Source: Stieleria varia (GTDB lineage: Bacteria > Planctomycetota > Planctomycetia > Pirellulales > Pirellulaceae). Taken from it: 64,000 nucleotides of DNA. The notes below the pieces were generated by a model that made no database searches, was not told where the DNA came from, and was given only the letters and a program-made list of their open reading frames with translations. The stretch lies in NCBI RefSeq assembly GCF_038443385.1, contig NZ_CP151726.1, positions 8,990,001-9,054,000 of the forward strand. The letters run 5' to 3'. The position numbers and the translations under genes are program-made. Shown here piece after piece: positions 31,943 through 41,792 of the stretch (position 1 is its first letter; every line of letters starts with the position of its first letter).

Positions 31943-34900
31943 ATGGTCGCAAAACGATTTCTCGAATTTCTGGTTTCGCTCGCTTTGGTGATGCCAGCCG
32001 TCATCGTGACGGCCCAGGCTCCCGGTGATTCGGCGGCGGCCGATCGCGAAGCGCAGATCGCCGAACGATTCATGCAGGTCTTACTACGAAGACCCGTCCC
32101 CGGAACGGCACTCGACCGCGTTTATGGGTATCACGTTCAAGCCGGTACGCTCGACGCGACGCTGGAAAAACTCAAAACTGATATTGAAAGCGGTGGCGAC
32201 GACGCGGGCGCGAAGGCCATGTTGTTGGGGCTGTTGCAATTGCAACGCGGTGCCGACGCCGAAGCTGCCGAATCGCTCGGTCGTGCCGAAACGTTGAGGC
32301 CTGACGATGCGATGGCAAGCTATTACTTAGGAAAGGCGTTATTATTAGTCGGTCGGGGCGAAGCGGCCGCAGCAGCACTCGAGCGGGCCATCGATCGCAA
32401 ACCTGCCCGCAACGAAGCCCTGCCCGTGTTCACCGAACTGGGTCGACTTTATGGGCGGAGTCAACAAACCGATAAGGCGCTCGCGGTTTGGAATCGCCTC
32501 GAACAATCGTTTCCCGGCGACACCCGCGTCGGCGAACAGATCGCCCAAACGTTAGCCGAAGAAGGTCAGAACGAAGAAGCCCTCAAGCGGTATCTCGAAC
32601 TCGCCAAGAAAACCTCCGCCTCGGGTGACGCTCGCGGCATCGGTTACCAAATCGCCGCCGCCGAACTGAAACGACGGATCGGAAAAGCCGACGAAGCCCT
32701 CGCGGACTTCGAAGCGATCTTGGGACGACTGCGGCCGTCGAGCTGGTTACATTCGGACGTCCAGCGACGCATCGAAGCCGGATTCTTGCGCAGCGGCGAC
32801 TACGCGGCGCTGGCCGATTACTATGCGGACCAACTCGCAAAACAACCCGATGCGTTGGAACTGCGGATGCGGCTCGGCCAAGTCCAATCCAAAGCAGGCC
32901 TGTTAGCGGACGCGGAAAAAACACTCGTCGAAACGGTCGAGTTGGCACCAACCGAAACCGAACCGCGATTGGCGTTGATCGATTTGTATCAAGCGACCGC
33001 CAAGACCGCCGATGCCGCTGAGCAATTGCGGGTTCTCGTGGAACAGGATCCCGAGAACCCGGATTACCTGATCCGGCTCGGGAACACGATCCTGGAGGAC
33101 ACGACGAAGGACAAACCGACACGTCAAACGGACGCCGCAGCGGTTTGGAAACAACTCGCCGATGCCCGTAAGGACGACGCGGTCATCACCGCGCAAGTCG
33201 GCGACCTGATGCGGCGAATCGAGTGGGTCGATGACGCGATCGCGATGTACAACCGGGCGATCGAATTGGCTCCCGATCAACCGCAGTATCGCGAATATTT
33301 GGGCGAGTACCTGCATCGACTCGATCGCAAAGACGAAGCGATGACGACTTGGAATTCGATCGCCGAAGGAGAACGGGCGACGCGAGACAATTTCATTCGT
33401 TTGGCCGAAGTCCTCAACACATTCGATCATCCGGACAAGGCACTCGACGCATTCGCTCAAGCCATCGAGCAGGACCCGACTTTCTCGCATCGGCTCCGGT
33501 ACACCGAATTGTTAACGCGTGCGGAGAAATACGACGAGGCGTTGTCGCAACTCGATGCGTCGGAGGCGGCCGCTGAAACGCCGGAAGAACGCGAACAATT
33601 GCTGCGATCACGGATCGGCGTTTACGCCAGCAGTGGAACGTTGGAGGAACGGACTGCCGAAGCGTTGAAAACGGCCGAAACCTCGGGAACCGCCCAAGAT
33701 TACCGGCGATTGGCGTTGATGTTGGACGCGTCGGCGAAAACCGACGAGGCGGTAGCCGCGATCGAATCGGCGATGAAAGCCGAGCCGGCCGACATCGCCG
33801 CCATGGAGGTCGCCGCCGAATTGTATCGCAAATCATCTCGCTCGGCCGACGCGATCACGGTCTATCGGCGTTTGGCGGAAGTCGATTCACGGTTCCTGCC
33901 GAACTACTTAAAACGGATCGCGTCCTTGCACATGGAGCTCGGCCAAGTCGAATTGGCTTTGGCGGCGGCCGAGGAATTGATCCAAGCCGGTCCGGGCAAT
34001 CCGGAGTCGTACCGGTTTTATGCCGAACAGTGTTTTCGCGTCGGCCGAGACGACGAGGGCATCGAAAAGCTTCGCCGGGCCCTCCGCGCGGCCCCCCGTG
34101 ATCGCGATGCACGCCGAGCACTCGCGTCGGCGCTGGACGATCGGTTCCGCACTGACGAAGCGATCGAGTTGTACTGGACGTTGTTGGAAGACAACGACGA
34201 TCTGTCCGAACAACGTGGTTTGATCAAATCGCTCGCTTCGCTCTATGGCCGCAAGGGAGACTTCGATCGACTGATCAGCCGACTGGAACTACGGGGGCGT
34301 GAGTCGTCCGACATGCGCACGGCGACGTTGTTGATTTCCGAAGCCCATCGTTCCATGGACGATCTCGGTGCCGCCCGGATGACGCTGGAACCGTTGTTGG
34401 CCGAGAATCCTCGCGATGCGGAACTGATCGCGCAATTGGTCGAGTTGTCCGAAGCGGCCGACGATCTAGACACCGCGCTGCAATATCAAGCTCAGCTGAC
34501 CAAACTCGCCGATACACCGGAGAACCGAAATCGTGAACTGAAACTGTTGATCAACAGCGGCCAGATGGACCGCGCCGAAGCGACGCTGCAGCGGATGCAG
34601 GCGGTTACCGATCCGCTTGCGATGATCGACATCATCGACCGATCCTTGATCCGAAAGGAAGGCGAGTCGGTGGTGCGGTTTTGCAAGCTGGCGTTGGAGA
34701 AAGATCCCGGTCTGTGGGAAGTCCGTCCGCGTTTGATCGCCGGTTTAATCGAAAGCCAACGCTACGACGAAGCACTCGCGGAGATCGACACGGTCCTTGA
34801 TCTTGATCTGCCTGAGGACACACTCAGTGAAACGAACAAAGACAAGATCGAGAAAGCAAAAGCTCGGGCACGGGCTTCAGCGACAACCTCAAACGCCATT

Positions 34901-37900
34901 TTACCGAACCGCAACTCCGACGACGGGTCTCAGTGGATCAGTTACGCCAGCGGCATGTCTAGCTTGGCCCGATATCACAAACTCGGCCAGTACGCTCGCA
35001 TGAACTTCGTCTCGTCACAGTCATCGGGAATAGATCCCCGAGATGTGTTGCACGCAAAATTGTTTGCGGAAACGTATCGCATGATCATCGCGTCCAAGCA
35101 AGGAAAGCTTGATGAGTTTGTGACGACCGAGGGATTGGATGACGAGGACAAAGTGAACTCAACCGACGATGTCGAGTGGTTGAAGTGTTTCTATCTGTTC
35201 TCCTCGTTTCGCCCATCGTTGGAAACGCGACCGACGCAGCAAATTGATCCGAAGCTGGAAACGGTAACTTGGAAATTGATCGAACAAATCCCGTCGTTCC
35301 GGCCTAGTATGCTCTACCGGATTCTCAGCAGCCGCGCCAGCCTCCGATCACGACAGTCGCGACCAGGTGCGTCCAACGTCACCATCGAACCTCTCAGCGA
35401 TGAGCGAATCGAGTTCATCAGAGAAATCGTGGCCGAATTTGACGAAAAGAACCTCGCCGGCAACACGATTCAAGGCTACACCGCGGCGTACTTTTACAAC
35501 GAACTCAAAGAATCGGGCCGTGAAACCATGGCCGCGAGCATTCGCGAATCGTTCCCGATGTCGACCGACACCTTCCAGCATGCGATGGCGTCATTATCCA
35601 TCGCCGCCCGGTTCCAGGACACGGACAAGGCCGTCGAGTTACTCGATAGGGTAATCAAGAATCTGCCCGGTTGGGCGTCGACGATTTCGGAGAACGACGC
35701 TTACTCGATGAGCCGATCCGCGACACAGCTCGCCAGCATTCCGGAGATTGATGAAGCGACCCAATTGTCCGTCGCCGATTTGACGATCGCGCTTCAAGCG
35801 ATCGTGAATCAGAACACACGCCGGTCCCGGCTGTCGGCATCTTCGTCGCTCGGCATGGTCAATACGTACTACAACCGCAAGGGTTCGTACCAACAACTTC
35901 AGCTTCAAGTCCCACTGGCGAGCGATCGACTTCCACCGAATCTGGTCAGCACTCTTGCCCAGTCCGGCGTTGCCAATCCCGGCTCAGATCTTTTCAAGAA
36001 GGCGATACGGCATTGGCAGGACAGTGACCCGGTGATGGCTGGGCATGGTTCATTGGCCGCTGCCGAACAGGAACTGCGTGACATCTTAGTCGCCTATTCC
36101 CATTGGTGGGGCGGCGAGATCACGAAGACCTACGATGCGATCATCCAACTGTCAGAGGCCGACCCGGAGGACAACGATTGGTGGATCGAGCGGGCCCGTT
36201 TGGCGGCCGAGTTGAAGATGCCCGAAGCCTCGCTAGAGGCACTCGATTCGATTAACCCGACCGACCAATCGACACTGCAGATCCGCGAACTCGCGGCGAT
36301 GAATTTGGCGTCGCAACTCGGCGATTTGGAGCGAGCCAAAACGGCCGCACAGCGACTCTTTGGCATGCGACTGGACGTGCAAACCGAACTCGCGTTGGCC
36401 GACCAGTTGACCCGGTTGGGCATGCGTGAAATGTCGGCCGCCGTGCTGCAGCGATCACGTCGCCGGGGCGGTCAATCGGTCAGTGACCTGTTATCGCTCG
36501 CCGATCGTTACGTGACCAACAACGATACCGACGCCGCCGCCGAGATCGCGTACAGCGCGATGCGAAAACTCAATCGCGGGGGCGAGTCTAATGAAGATTA
36601 CTATCGCCGCCGAGCCGTCGAAATGTTGCGCCGTGGCGGACGTTTGGATGCCATCATCGAGATGGCGGAGAATCGAGTCGCCTCCTCGTCAACATCGTTG
36701 TCTCTGAAGTCCGAACTGGCTCAACTTTACACCGCCGCAGGTCGCAAAGACGACGCCGAAAAGGTCTTCAGCGAGATCGCTCAATTGGAACCCAATGACC
36801 CGAAGACCTTGTGGGAAACGGCCAATCGTTTGCAGTCCGCAGGCAAGTACGATGAGGCAGCCGCTAAATTTGCCACGGCCGCTGTAAAGGAACCGAGTTT
36901 GCTCAGCAATGGCTACTACGTGATGACCAATTGCATCCGCCAGGCCAAGGACCGCGAACCGGCGTACAAGGAATTGATGGGCCTCAATCTGCAATCCGTT
37001 CAAGGCTACATGCTCAGCCAACTCGTCGATATCAATCGCGGTCGCAGCGGCACTCAAACGCCGGGTCCGTTTGAAAAATCGTTCCGCGAGAAAGTGTTGA
37101 AGGAGTGTCCGGTCGAGGATCTCGATAGCGTCTTGCGGACCATCATCGGCGATGAACAGATCATGAAATCCGAAGCAGTCGTCGATACGGTTCGGAGAGT
37201 CCTGACGAGCGACGAGATGTTTGATCCGCTGAGTCAAATCTGGCAACGTGGTTCCTACGGAAGCGACGGACGCTTTTACGGGATCATCGAGCCCTGTCTG
37301 CAGATTCTCGGCAATCACAATCAGCTCCGAGCCGAAATCCAAGCCGCCTTGCGTCAACGTATCGAAAAGGCAAATGAAAAAGATTCCAAGATCGGATCAC
37401 CGATCGCTGAGATGATGTTGGTCGCCACGCGGATAGGCGATGAGCCCGAGTCGCAATACCGGCCGACCTTGGATCGCATGATGAAAATGGGACACGATCA
37501 AATCCCATATCAATTGTGGTGGCAGATCGGCCAAGTGCTCGAAAAACAATCTGAGCTGGCGAAGATCGCCGTTGAAGTATACGAGAAAGGCATCGCCGCA
37601 TCGGAAGGCAACAATACGATGCGTCAGTACCAATACTCGATGCATCCTCGCTTGGCGGACGCCTATGTGGCCGCCGGAATGAAGGACAAGGCACGCGAGA
37701 AACTATTGGAAATGTACGCCAACACGGACCACAGCGAAGACAACCAAAGTAACCCCGGCTATGGCGACTATCAGGACTTGCAAGCCTTCAAAAGCATCGC
37801 TAGTCAACTAGTTCAATCGGGATCTTACTTATCGGCCATTCCGATCTACGCCGAGGCCTTGTCTAAACCCGAACGGTTTCAGGCAGCAAAGAATTGGGGC

Positions 37901-40900
37901 GGCGTCGATCAATACCAATCGTTCTTTGAGAAAGAACTCGCCTCGACCCTGAAAAAGTTGAACGAGAAGGATTTCGCGGAATACTTGTCGCTGCCGCCAA
38001 TCGAAATCGAAACTGAGTCGGCCGTTGAAAAACCCAAACCAGCAGCAAATCCGGTCGGCCCGTTTTTGAGTTCCTCGGGATCGACTCCAACCGTCAGGAA
38101 AGAGCGAGAATTCGAAACCGGGTTCGCGCTCTGGCCGATGCCGCTGACGACAGACTTGGAACCGTCGCAAAGCAGTGTCGCGGCGATCGTGACTGGGAAA
38201 CTCGCGGAGTCCGAATCGGGCCGCGAGATGATGACCGAATTTGATGGAGAATTGGCCGAACGGCTGAAGCAAACGCCCAAGAACCCATCGCTCGTCGGCA
38301 TGCGGGCGTTGATCGCGATCGCTACGCAAAAAGACACTGCACCGGAGCACTTCGAACGACTATGCGAACTCGTTCCTGAGGTCGAGTCGCAGAGCAAAGC
38401 CTTCATTCCCAACCCGAACGTTTTGGCGTTGGTCTCACCCGCATTGGTCGGAATGGCATGCGACGATGAGGAAACCAAAGTTGCAGCCGAGCGTTTGGCC
38501 GACCGTTTGTTCGCGTTGGCCAATGCGTCGGAACGAAAAGGGATCGCTGACGCGTTGGCGCTCGCCAAGATCCGATATTCCGGAGGCGATGCCGATACCG
38601 AGGAAGGCAAACTGGCGATATTACTGGCGTTACTGGATCGCGCCGCACCCGCTACGACGCCGCCGAAGGTACTTGGTGCGGAGGCGGCGGAAGATTGTGT
38701 CCGTGTGGCTGAAACGGCCGTCGCTGCGGACGCTTGGTCGGTCGCGATCGATGCGATCGGCCGGGCGTTCGGTGGCGGTCCCCCACTGCGAACGATCGGT
38801 GGCGATGGCGCCAACGGAACATTCATGTTGCAAACACGCAATCGTTCATCCAACCGTGAACCCAACGCCAACGAACTCGACGCGATGATCCTGCGGGTGC
38901 ACGCAGTCTTGGAAGCCATGTCTCCCGAATTGGAGAAAGATCATGAATTGGCCGAGTCCGCGTACGAAATCCTGACCTACGTCGTGATGCCAATCGATCG
39001 AGAGAAAGAAGTCTTTCCGTACCTGTCAGATTTAACGCGTCGCACTCCAAACACTTCCTTTGCTATTGATGATAAGGAGGATGCCTCCAACTATGCCGGT
39101 GTCGCTCAAACGCTCGTCGCCGCAGCCAAGGCGACCGGAAAGCTAGACGATTTGATGTCACGTTTGACCAAGCGAAGAGAGACGGTCTTATCGAAGCCAC
39201 TGATCGATTTCGTCGCCTTCGAAATCGCCGCCGAACAAGACGATCAGGTGATGCTTTCAAAAGCTATCGATGATCTATTCGCTTCATGCGGCATCAATGA
39301 CGCATCCGCCCTCGGGGTCACAGACCAAGTTGACGCGGCTGCCCCGTCTCCGGCAACGGACATGTCTGCCCGTGCGAGTTTGGACAATCAAGCGATCGCC
39401 AACGTCCTGTTGCTCGTTGCGTACCGGCTAGAGGATCGTGACGGTCAGACACCGCAAGTTCGGGCGATCTGGCAGCATCTGTTGCAACTAGCAGGCAAAG
39501 ACGCAGCCATCGGTCAAGCGATGGCCCATTGGCGTCGCATCATCGACAAGACCATCCGCAACGCCGACCTCAACGACGATGAAGTCCGAGATTGGATCGA
39601 GTTGTATCTCGACAGCGTTCGTCAGTTCTATTCTCGCTACAGTCAACCTGGCTTGGCCGAACAACAGGCCGCCAACGCATCGAGCAATCTGACTGGCTCC
39701 GCATTAGCCAGTGGCCGGTTTCTGATCGCCGCAGAATTGTTGCGACCGCAGATCATCGAATCGCATCGGCGGGCCAACTCAGGCAACAGCAATTTCTCGA
39801 CGTTGGCAATCGCCGATGCCGATGCGCAAACGCGATTCGAGTATCTTTCCTATCTCTTGTTCGGTGATCCAGATCGCGAAGTTGCCGGCGAGGGTTTGAT
39901 ACCGATGGTCGGTTACGCGGTGTACGCAGAGCCGCCAGCGGCTCTCGCCGATGCCGCGCCATCGTTAGCCGAAGCACGCAATCTGGTCATCGCTGCCGAC
40001 GATTTCCCGCTTGAGTCGATCGGTTTGGCGTTGGCGGTCGCGGCCGCTCAATGCGGGCAAACCGACGCGTTGATCGATCGAATGAGTAAGTACGTCGTGA
40101 CACCCGGTGACGAAGTCGACGCCATGATCGGACTCGCGTTGCTGAAAGACGGTCGCAACGACGCGACCCGCGAAGTCTTGAACCGGGTGACCAAACGACT
40201 GAAAGAAACCGTGCCGACGAAGAAAGTCGATTCTCCGATGCCGCACGAATCAGCAATTCTGGTCGTCGGCGCATTTGAAGTCGAATCGATGCGTGAGCTT
40301 GCCCGATCGGCCTATCAAGACTTGGTCATCCACGCACGAAACTGCCAATTGGGTAACAAATTCGGTTATTACAACAAAACACTCTCGCGGATCACCGATT
40401 CGTTCGCTTCTGCCTCGGCGACTGACACCCGAATGGATCATTTCATCGCTTATCAAACGCCTTTCGCCAGCCTGCCGGTCAGCAAACGAAACCTGCCGAA
40501 GTGGGCCGCCAGCGAAGGGCGGTTCCTGTACGGCGGCGGGCTGGACGTGAATTTGATGATGCTAAAATACCCGCTTGCCGGTGACTTTACCTTTCAAGTC
40601 ATCCAGCGACCGCGTCCCTATGGCGGTTTCTCGGTGACCGCGAATGGGGTCTCGTTTGCGGCCCAAGAGTACAATCAGTCGGCGATCGCTATGGGTTTGA
40701 TTGGCCGGGGCGAAGTGAAGGGCGAGTACACCACTGGCGAGAAAAACATGCCGTTGAAAATGGAATTGGTGCATCGGGGTGAGGAAGTCGTTTTCCGCGC
40801 AGGCGGTCAAGACCTCTTCACCGATGATCGCGCGGCCGCGTTCCCGTTCGTGGGTCTGTTCATGAAAAGTTATTCCATCAGCGAAGCGTCTGATATCGTC

Positions 40901-41629
40901 ATCTCCGGAAGCCCAACCATCCCTCGGCAAGTCGATCTGTTGCATCCGAGGTTGCGGGGCTGGTCGTCCCACATCCTCAGTACTGCCTTGCCCCCGCTGC
41001 ATTTGCCACTCACACCAGACCAGAACGCCAAATCGCTCGAGAAGGAACGGCTCGAGCTGGCCGAGCAAGCAGCTAAGAGTTTAAGATGGCGCGCTGTCGA
41101 TGGTGAACTGCAAAGCCGCACACTCGAGGAGGGATACAACCAAGCCGTCGCGTCTCACGTGCATTACCAACGGCCGCTCCTCGATGGCGAAAGTTTGACG
41201 TATGAATTTTGGTACGATCCCGAGAAGATGGAAGTCCATCCTACGATCGGCCGTGTCGCGATGATGGTACGGCCCAGTGGCATCCAGCTCCGTTGGCTGT
41301 CGCAATCGAACTCGCTCGAGTCCCGTGCCCATCCAGGAGACTCTGCCGATCCGACCGCGCGAGAACGCGAATTTGATCCCGACGAGAAACTCATTGACGG
41401 CAACTTGACGCTCCACCCCGGCGATTGGAACACCGTTCGCTTGACAGCCAAAGGTGAACAAGTCGTCATCACGATCAACGATCAAGCAGCCGCACGGGTC
41501 GCGATGGCGTTGGACAAACGACCCGGGTTGCTGTGCGAGAAAGAGCGTCAGTGCCGAGTGCGCAAGATCACACTCTCGGGTGACTGGCCGGAAACCTTGC
41601 CCGACAACTTGCTGTCTCAATCCGAATAG
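31943..41629 (+). CDS. Giant secreted TPR-repeat protein with C-terminal lectin-like region
   Basis: About 3228 residues from the ATG at 31943 (31928 also possible). Signal peptide FLEFLVSLALVMPAVIVTAQA. Residues about 30-1050 are dense tetratricopeptide repeats (MASYYLGKALLLVGRGEAAA; EYLGEYLHRLDRKDEAMTTW; YNRAIELAPDQPQYREYLGE), and more TPR-like helices run through the middle (LAQLYTAAGRKDDAEKVFSE). The last 450 or so residues are beta-rich (FTFQVIQRPRPYGGFSVTAN; YEFWYDPEKMEVHPTIGRVA; LHPGDWNTVRLTAKGEQVVI), resembling concanavalin/LamG folds. Large planctomycete proteins with DUF1581/DUF1583 domains have this layout, but I could not verify the match. It probably acts as a periplasmic scaffold or sensor linked to the divergent MoxR operon. 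Confidence 0.9.
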   Translation: MVAKRFLEFLVSLALVMPAVIVTAQAPGDSAAADREAQIAERFMQVLLRRPVPGTALDRVYGYHVQAGTLDATLEKLKTDIESGGDDAGAKAMLLGLLQLQRGADAEAAESLGRAETLRPDDAMASYYLGKALLLVGRGEAAAAALERAIDRKPARNEALPVFTELGRLYGRSQQTDKALAVWNRLEQSFPGDTRVGEQIAQTLAEEGQNEEALKRYLELAKKTSASGDARGIGYQIAAAELKRRIGKADEALADFEAILGRLRPSSWLHSDVQRRIEAGFLRSGDYAALADYYADQLAKQPDALELRMRLGQVQSKAGLLADAEKTLVETVELAPTETEPRLALIDLYQATAKTADAAEQLRVLVEQDPENPDYLIRLGNTILEDTTKDKPTRQTDAAAVWKQLADARKDDAVITAQVGDLMRRIEWVDDAIAMYNRAIELAPDQPQYREYLGEYLHRLDRKDEAMTTWNSIAEGERATRDNFIRLAEVLNTFDHPDKALDAFAQAIEQDPTFSHRLRYTELLTRAEKYDEALSQLDASEAAAETPEEREQLLRSRIGVYASSGTLEERTAEALKTAETSGTAQDYRRLALMLDASAKTDEAVAAIESAMKAEPADIAAMEVAAELYRKSSRSADAITVYRRLAEVDSRFLPNYLKRIASLHMELGQVELALAAAEELIQAGPGNPESYRFYAEQCFRVGRDDEGIEKLRRALRAAPRDRDARRALASALDDRFRTDEAIELYWTLLEDNDDLSEQRGLIKSLASLYGRKGDFDRLISRLELRGRESSDMRTATLLISEAHRSMDDLGAARMTLEPLLAENPRDAELIAQLVELSEAADDLDTALQYQAQLTKLADTPENRNRELKLLINSGQMDRAEATLQRMQAVTDPLAMIDIIDRSLIRKEGESVVRFCKLALEKDPGLWEVRPRLIAGLIESQRYDEALAEIDTVLDLDLPEDTLSETNKDKIEKAKARARASATTSNAILPNRNSDDGSQWISYASGMSSLARYHKLGQYARMNFVSSQSSGIDPRDVLHAKLFAETYRMIIASKQGKLDEFVTTEGLDDEDKVNSTDDVEWLKCFYLFSSFRPSLETRPTQQIDPKLETVTWKLIEQIPSFRPSMLYRILSSRASLRSRQSRPGASNVTIEPLSDERIEFIREIVAEFDEKNLAGNTIQGYTAAYFYNELKESGRETMAASIRESFPMSTDTFQHAMASLSIAARFQDTDKAVELLDRVIKNLPGWASTISENDAYSMSRSATQLASIPEIDEATQLSVADLTIALQAIVNQNTRRSRLSASSSLGMVNTYYNRKGSYQQLQLQVPLASDRLPPNLVSTLAQSGVANPGSDLFKKAIRHWQDSDPVMAGHGSLAAAEQELRDILVAYSHWWGGEITKTYDAIIQLSEADPEDNDWWIERARLAAELKMPEASLEALDSINPTDQSTLQIRELAAMNLASQLGDLERAKTAAQRLFGMRLDVQTELALADQLTRLGMREMSAAVLQRSRRRGGQSVSDLLSLADRYVTNNDTDAAAEIAYSAMRKLNRGGESNEDYYRRRAVEMLRRGGRLDAIIEMAENRVASSSTSLSLKSELAQLYTAAGRKDDAEKVFSEIAQLEPNDPKTLWETANRLQSAGKYDEAAAKFATAAVKEPSLLSNGYYVMTNCIRQAKDREPAYKELMGLNLQSVQGYMLSQLVDINRGRSGTQTPGPFEKSFREKVLKECPVEDLDSVLRTIIGDEQIMKSEAVVDTVRRVLTSDEMFDPLSQIWQRGSYGSDGRFYGIIEPCLQILGNHNQLRAEIQAALRQRIEKANEKDSKIGSPIAEMMLVATRIGDEPESQYRPTLDRMMKMGHDQIPYQLWWQIGQVLEKQSELAKIAVEVYEKGIAASEGNNTMRQYQYSMHPRLADAYVAAGMKDKAREKLLEMYANTDHSEDNQSNPGYGDYQDLQAFKSIASQLVQSGSYLSAIPIYAEALSKPERFQAAKNWGGVDQYQSFFEKELASTLKKLNEKDFAEYLSLPPIEIETESAVEKPKPAANPVGPFLSSSGSTPTVRKEREFETGFALWPMPLTTDLEPSQSSVAAIVTGKLAESESGREMMTEFDGELAERLKQTPKNPSLVGMRALIAIATQKDTAPEHFERLCELVPEVESQSKAFIPNPNVLALVSPALVGMACDDEETKVAAERLADRLFALANASERKGIADALALAKIRYSGGDADTEEGKLAILLALLDRAAPATTPPKVLGAEAAEDCVRVAETAVAADAWSVAIDAIGRAFGGGPPLRTIGGDGANGTFMLQTRNRSSNREPNANELDAMILRVHAVLEAMSPELEKDHELAESAYEILTYVVMPIDREKEVFPYLSDLTRRTPNTSFAIDDKEDASNYAGVAQTLVAAAKATGKLDDLMSRLTKRRETVLSKPLIDFVAFEIAAEQDDQVMLSKAIDDLFASCGINDASALGVTDQVDAAAPSPATDMSARASLDNQAIANVLLLVAYRLEDRDGQTPQVRAIWQHLLQLAGKDAAIGQAMAHWRRIIDKTIRNADLNDDEVRDWIELYLDSVRQFYSRYSQPGLAEQQAANASSNLTGSALASGRFLIAAELLRPQIIESHRRANSGNSNFSTLAIADADAQTRFEYLSYLLFGDPDREVAGEGLIPMVGYAVYAEPPAALADAAPSLAEARNLVIAADDFPLESIGLALAVAAAQCGQTDALIDRMSKYVVTPGDEVDAMIGLALLKDGRNDATREVLNRVTKRLKETVPTKKVDSPMPHESAILVVGAFEVESMRELARSAYQDLVIHARNCQLGNKFGYYNKTLSRITDSFASASATDTRMDHFIAYQTPFASLPVSKRNLPKWAASEGRFLYGGGLDVNLMMLKYPLAGDFTFQVIQRPRPYGGFSVTANGVSFAAQEYNQSAIAMGLIGRGEVKGEYTTGEKNMPLKMELVHRGEEVVFRAGGQDLFTDDRAAAFPFVGLFMKSYSISEASDIVISGSPTIPRQVDLLHPRLRGWSSHILSTALPPLHLPLTPDQNAKSLEKERLELAEQAAKSLRWRAVDGELQSRTLEEGYNQAVASHVHYQRPLLDGESLTYEFWYDPEKMEVHPTIGRVAMMVRPSGIQLRWLSQSNSLESRAHPGDSADPTAREREFDPDEKLIDGNLTLHPGDWNTVRLTAKGEQVVITINDQAAARVAMALDKRPGLLCEKERQCRVRKITLSGDWPETLPDNLLSQSE

Positions 41630-41792
41630 TTCACTCACTCGTTCCCAGGCTCCTGCCGGCCGCTGAGATGCGCCCATAATGCGAGCCTAAGAATTCAGGG
41701 TCCTGCGCGAAGGAGCTATCTTTCGCTGCTACGGCGGCCGGCATCGGAGGCTTTTTGCGATCGGAAGTACGCTCGCGTGAGTCTTGGAGCTG

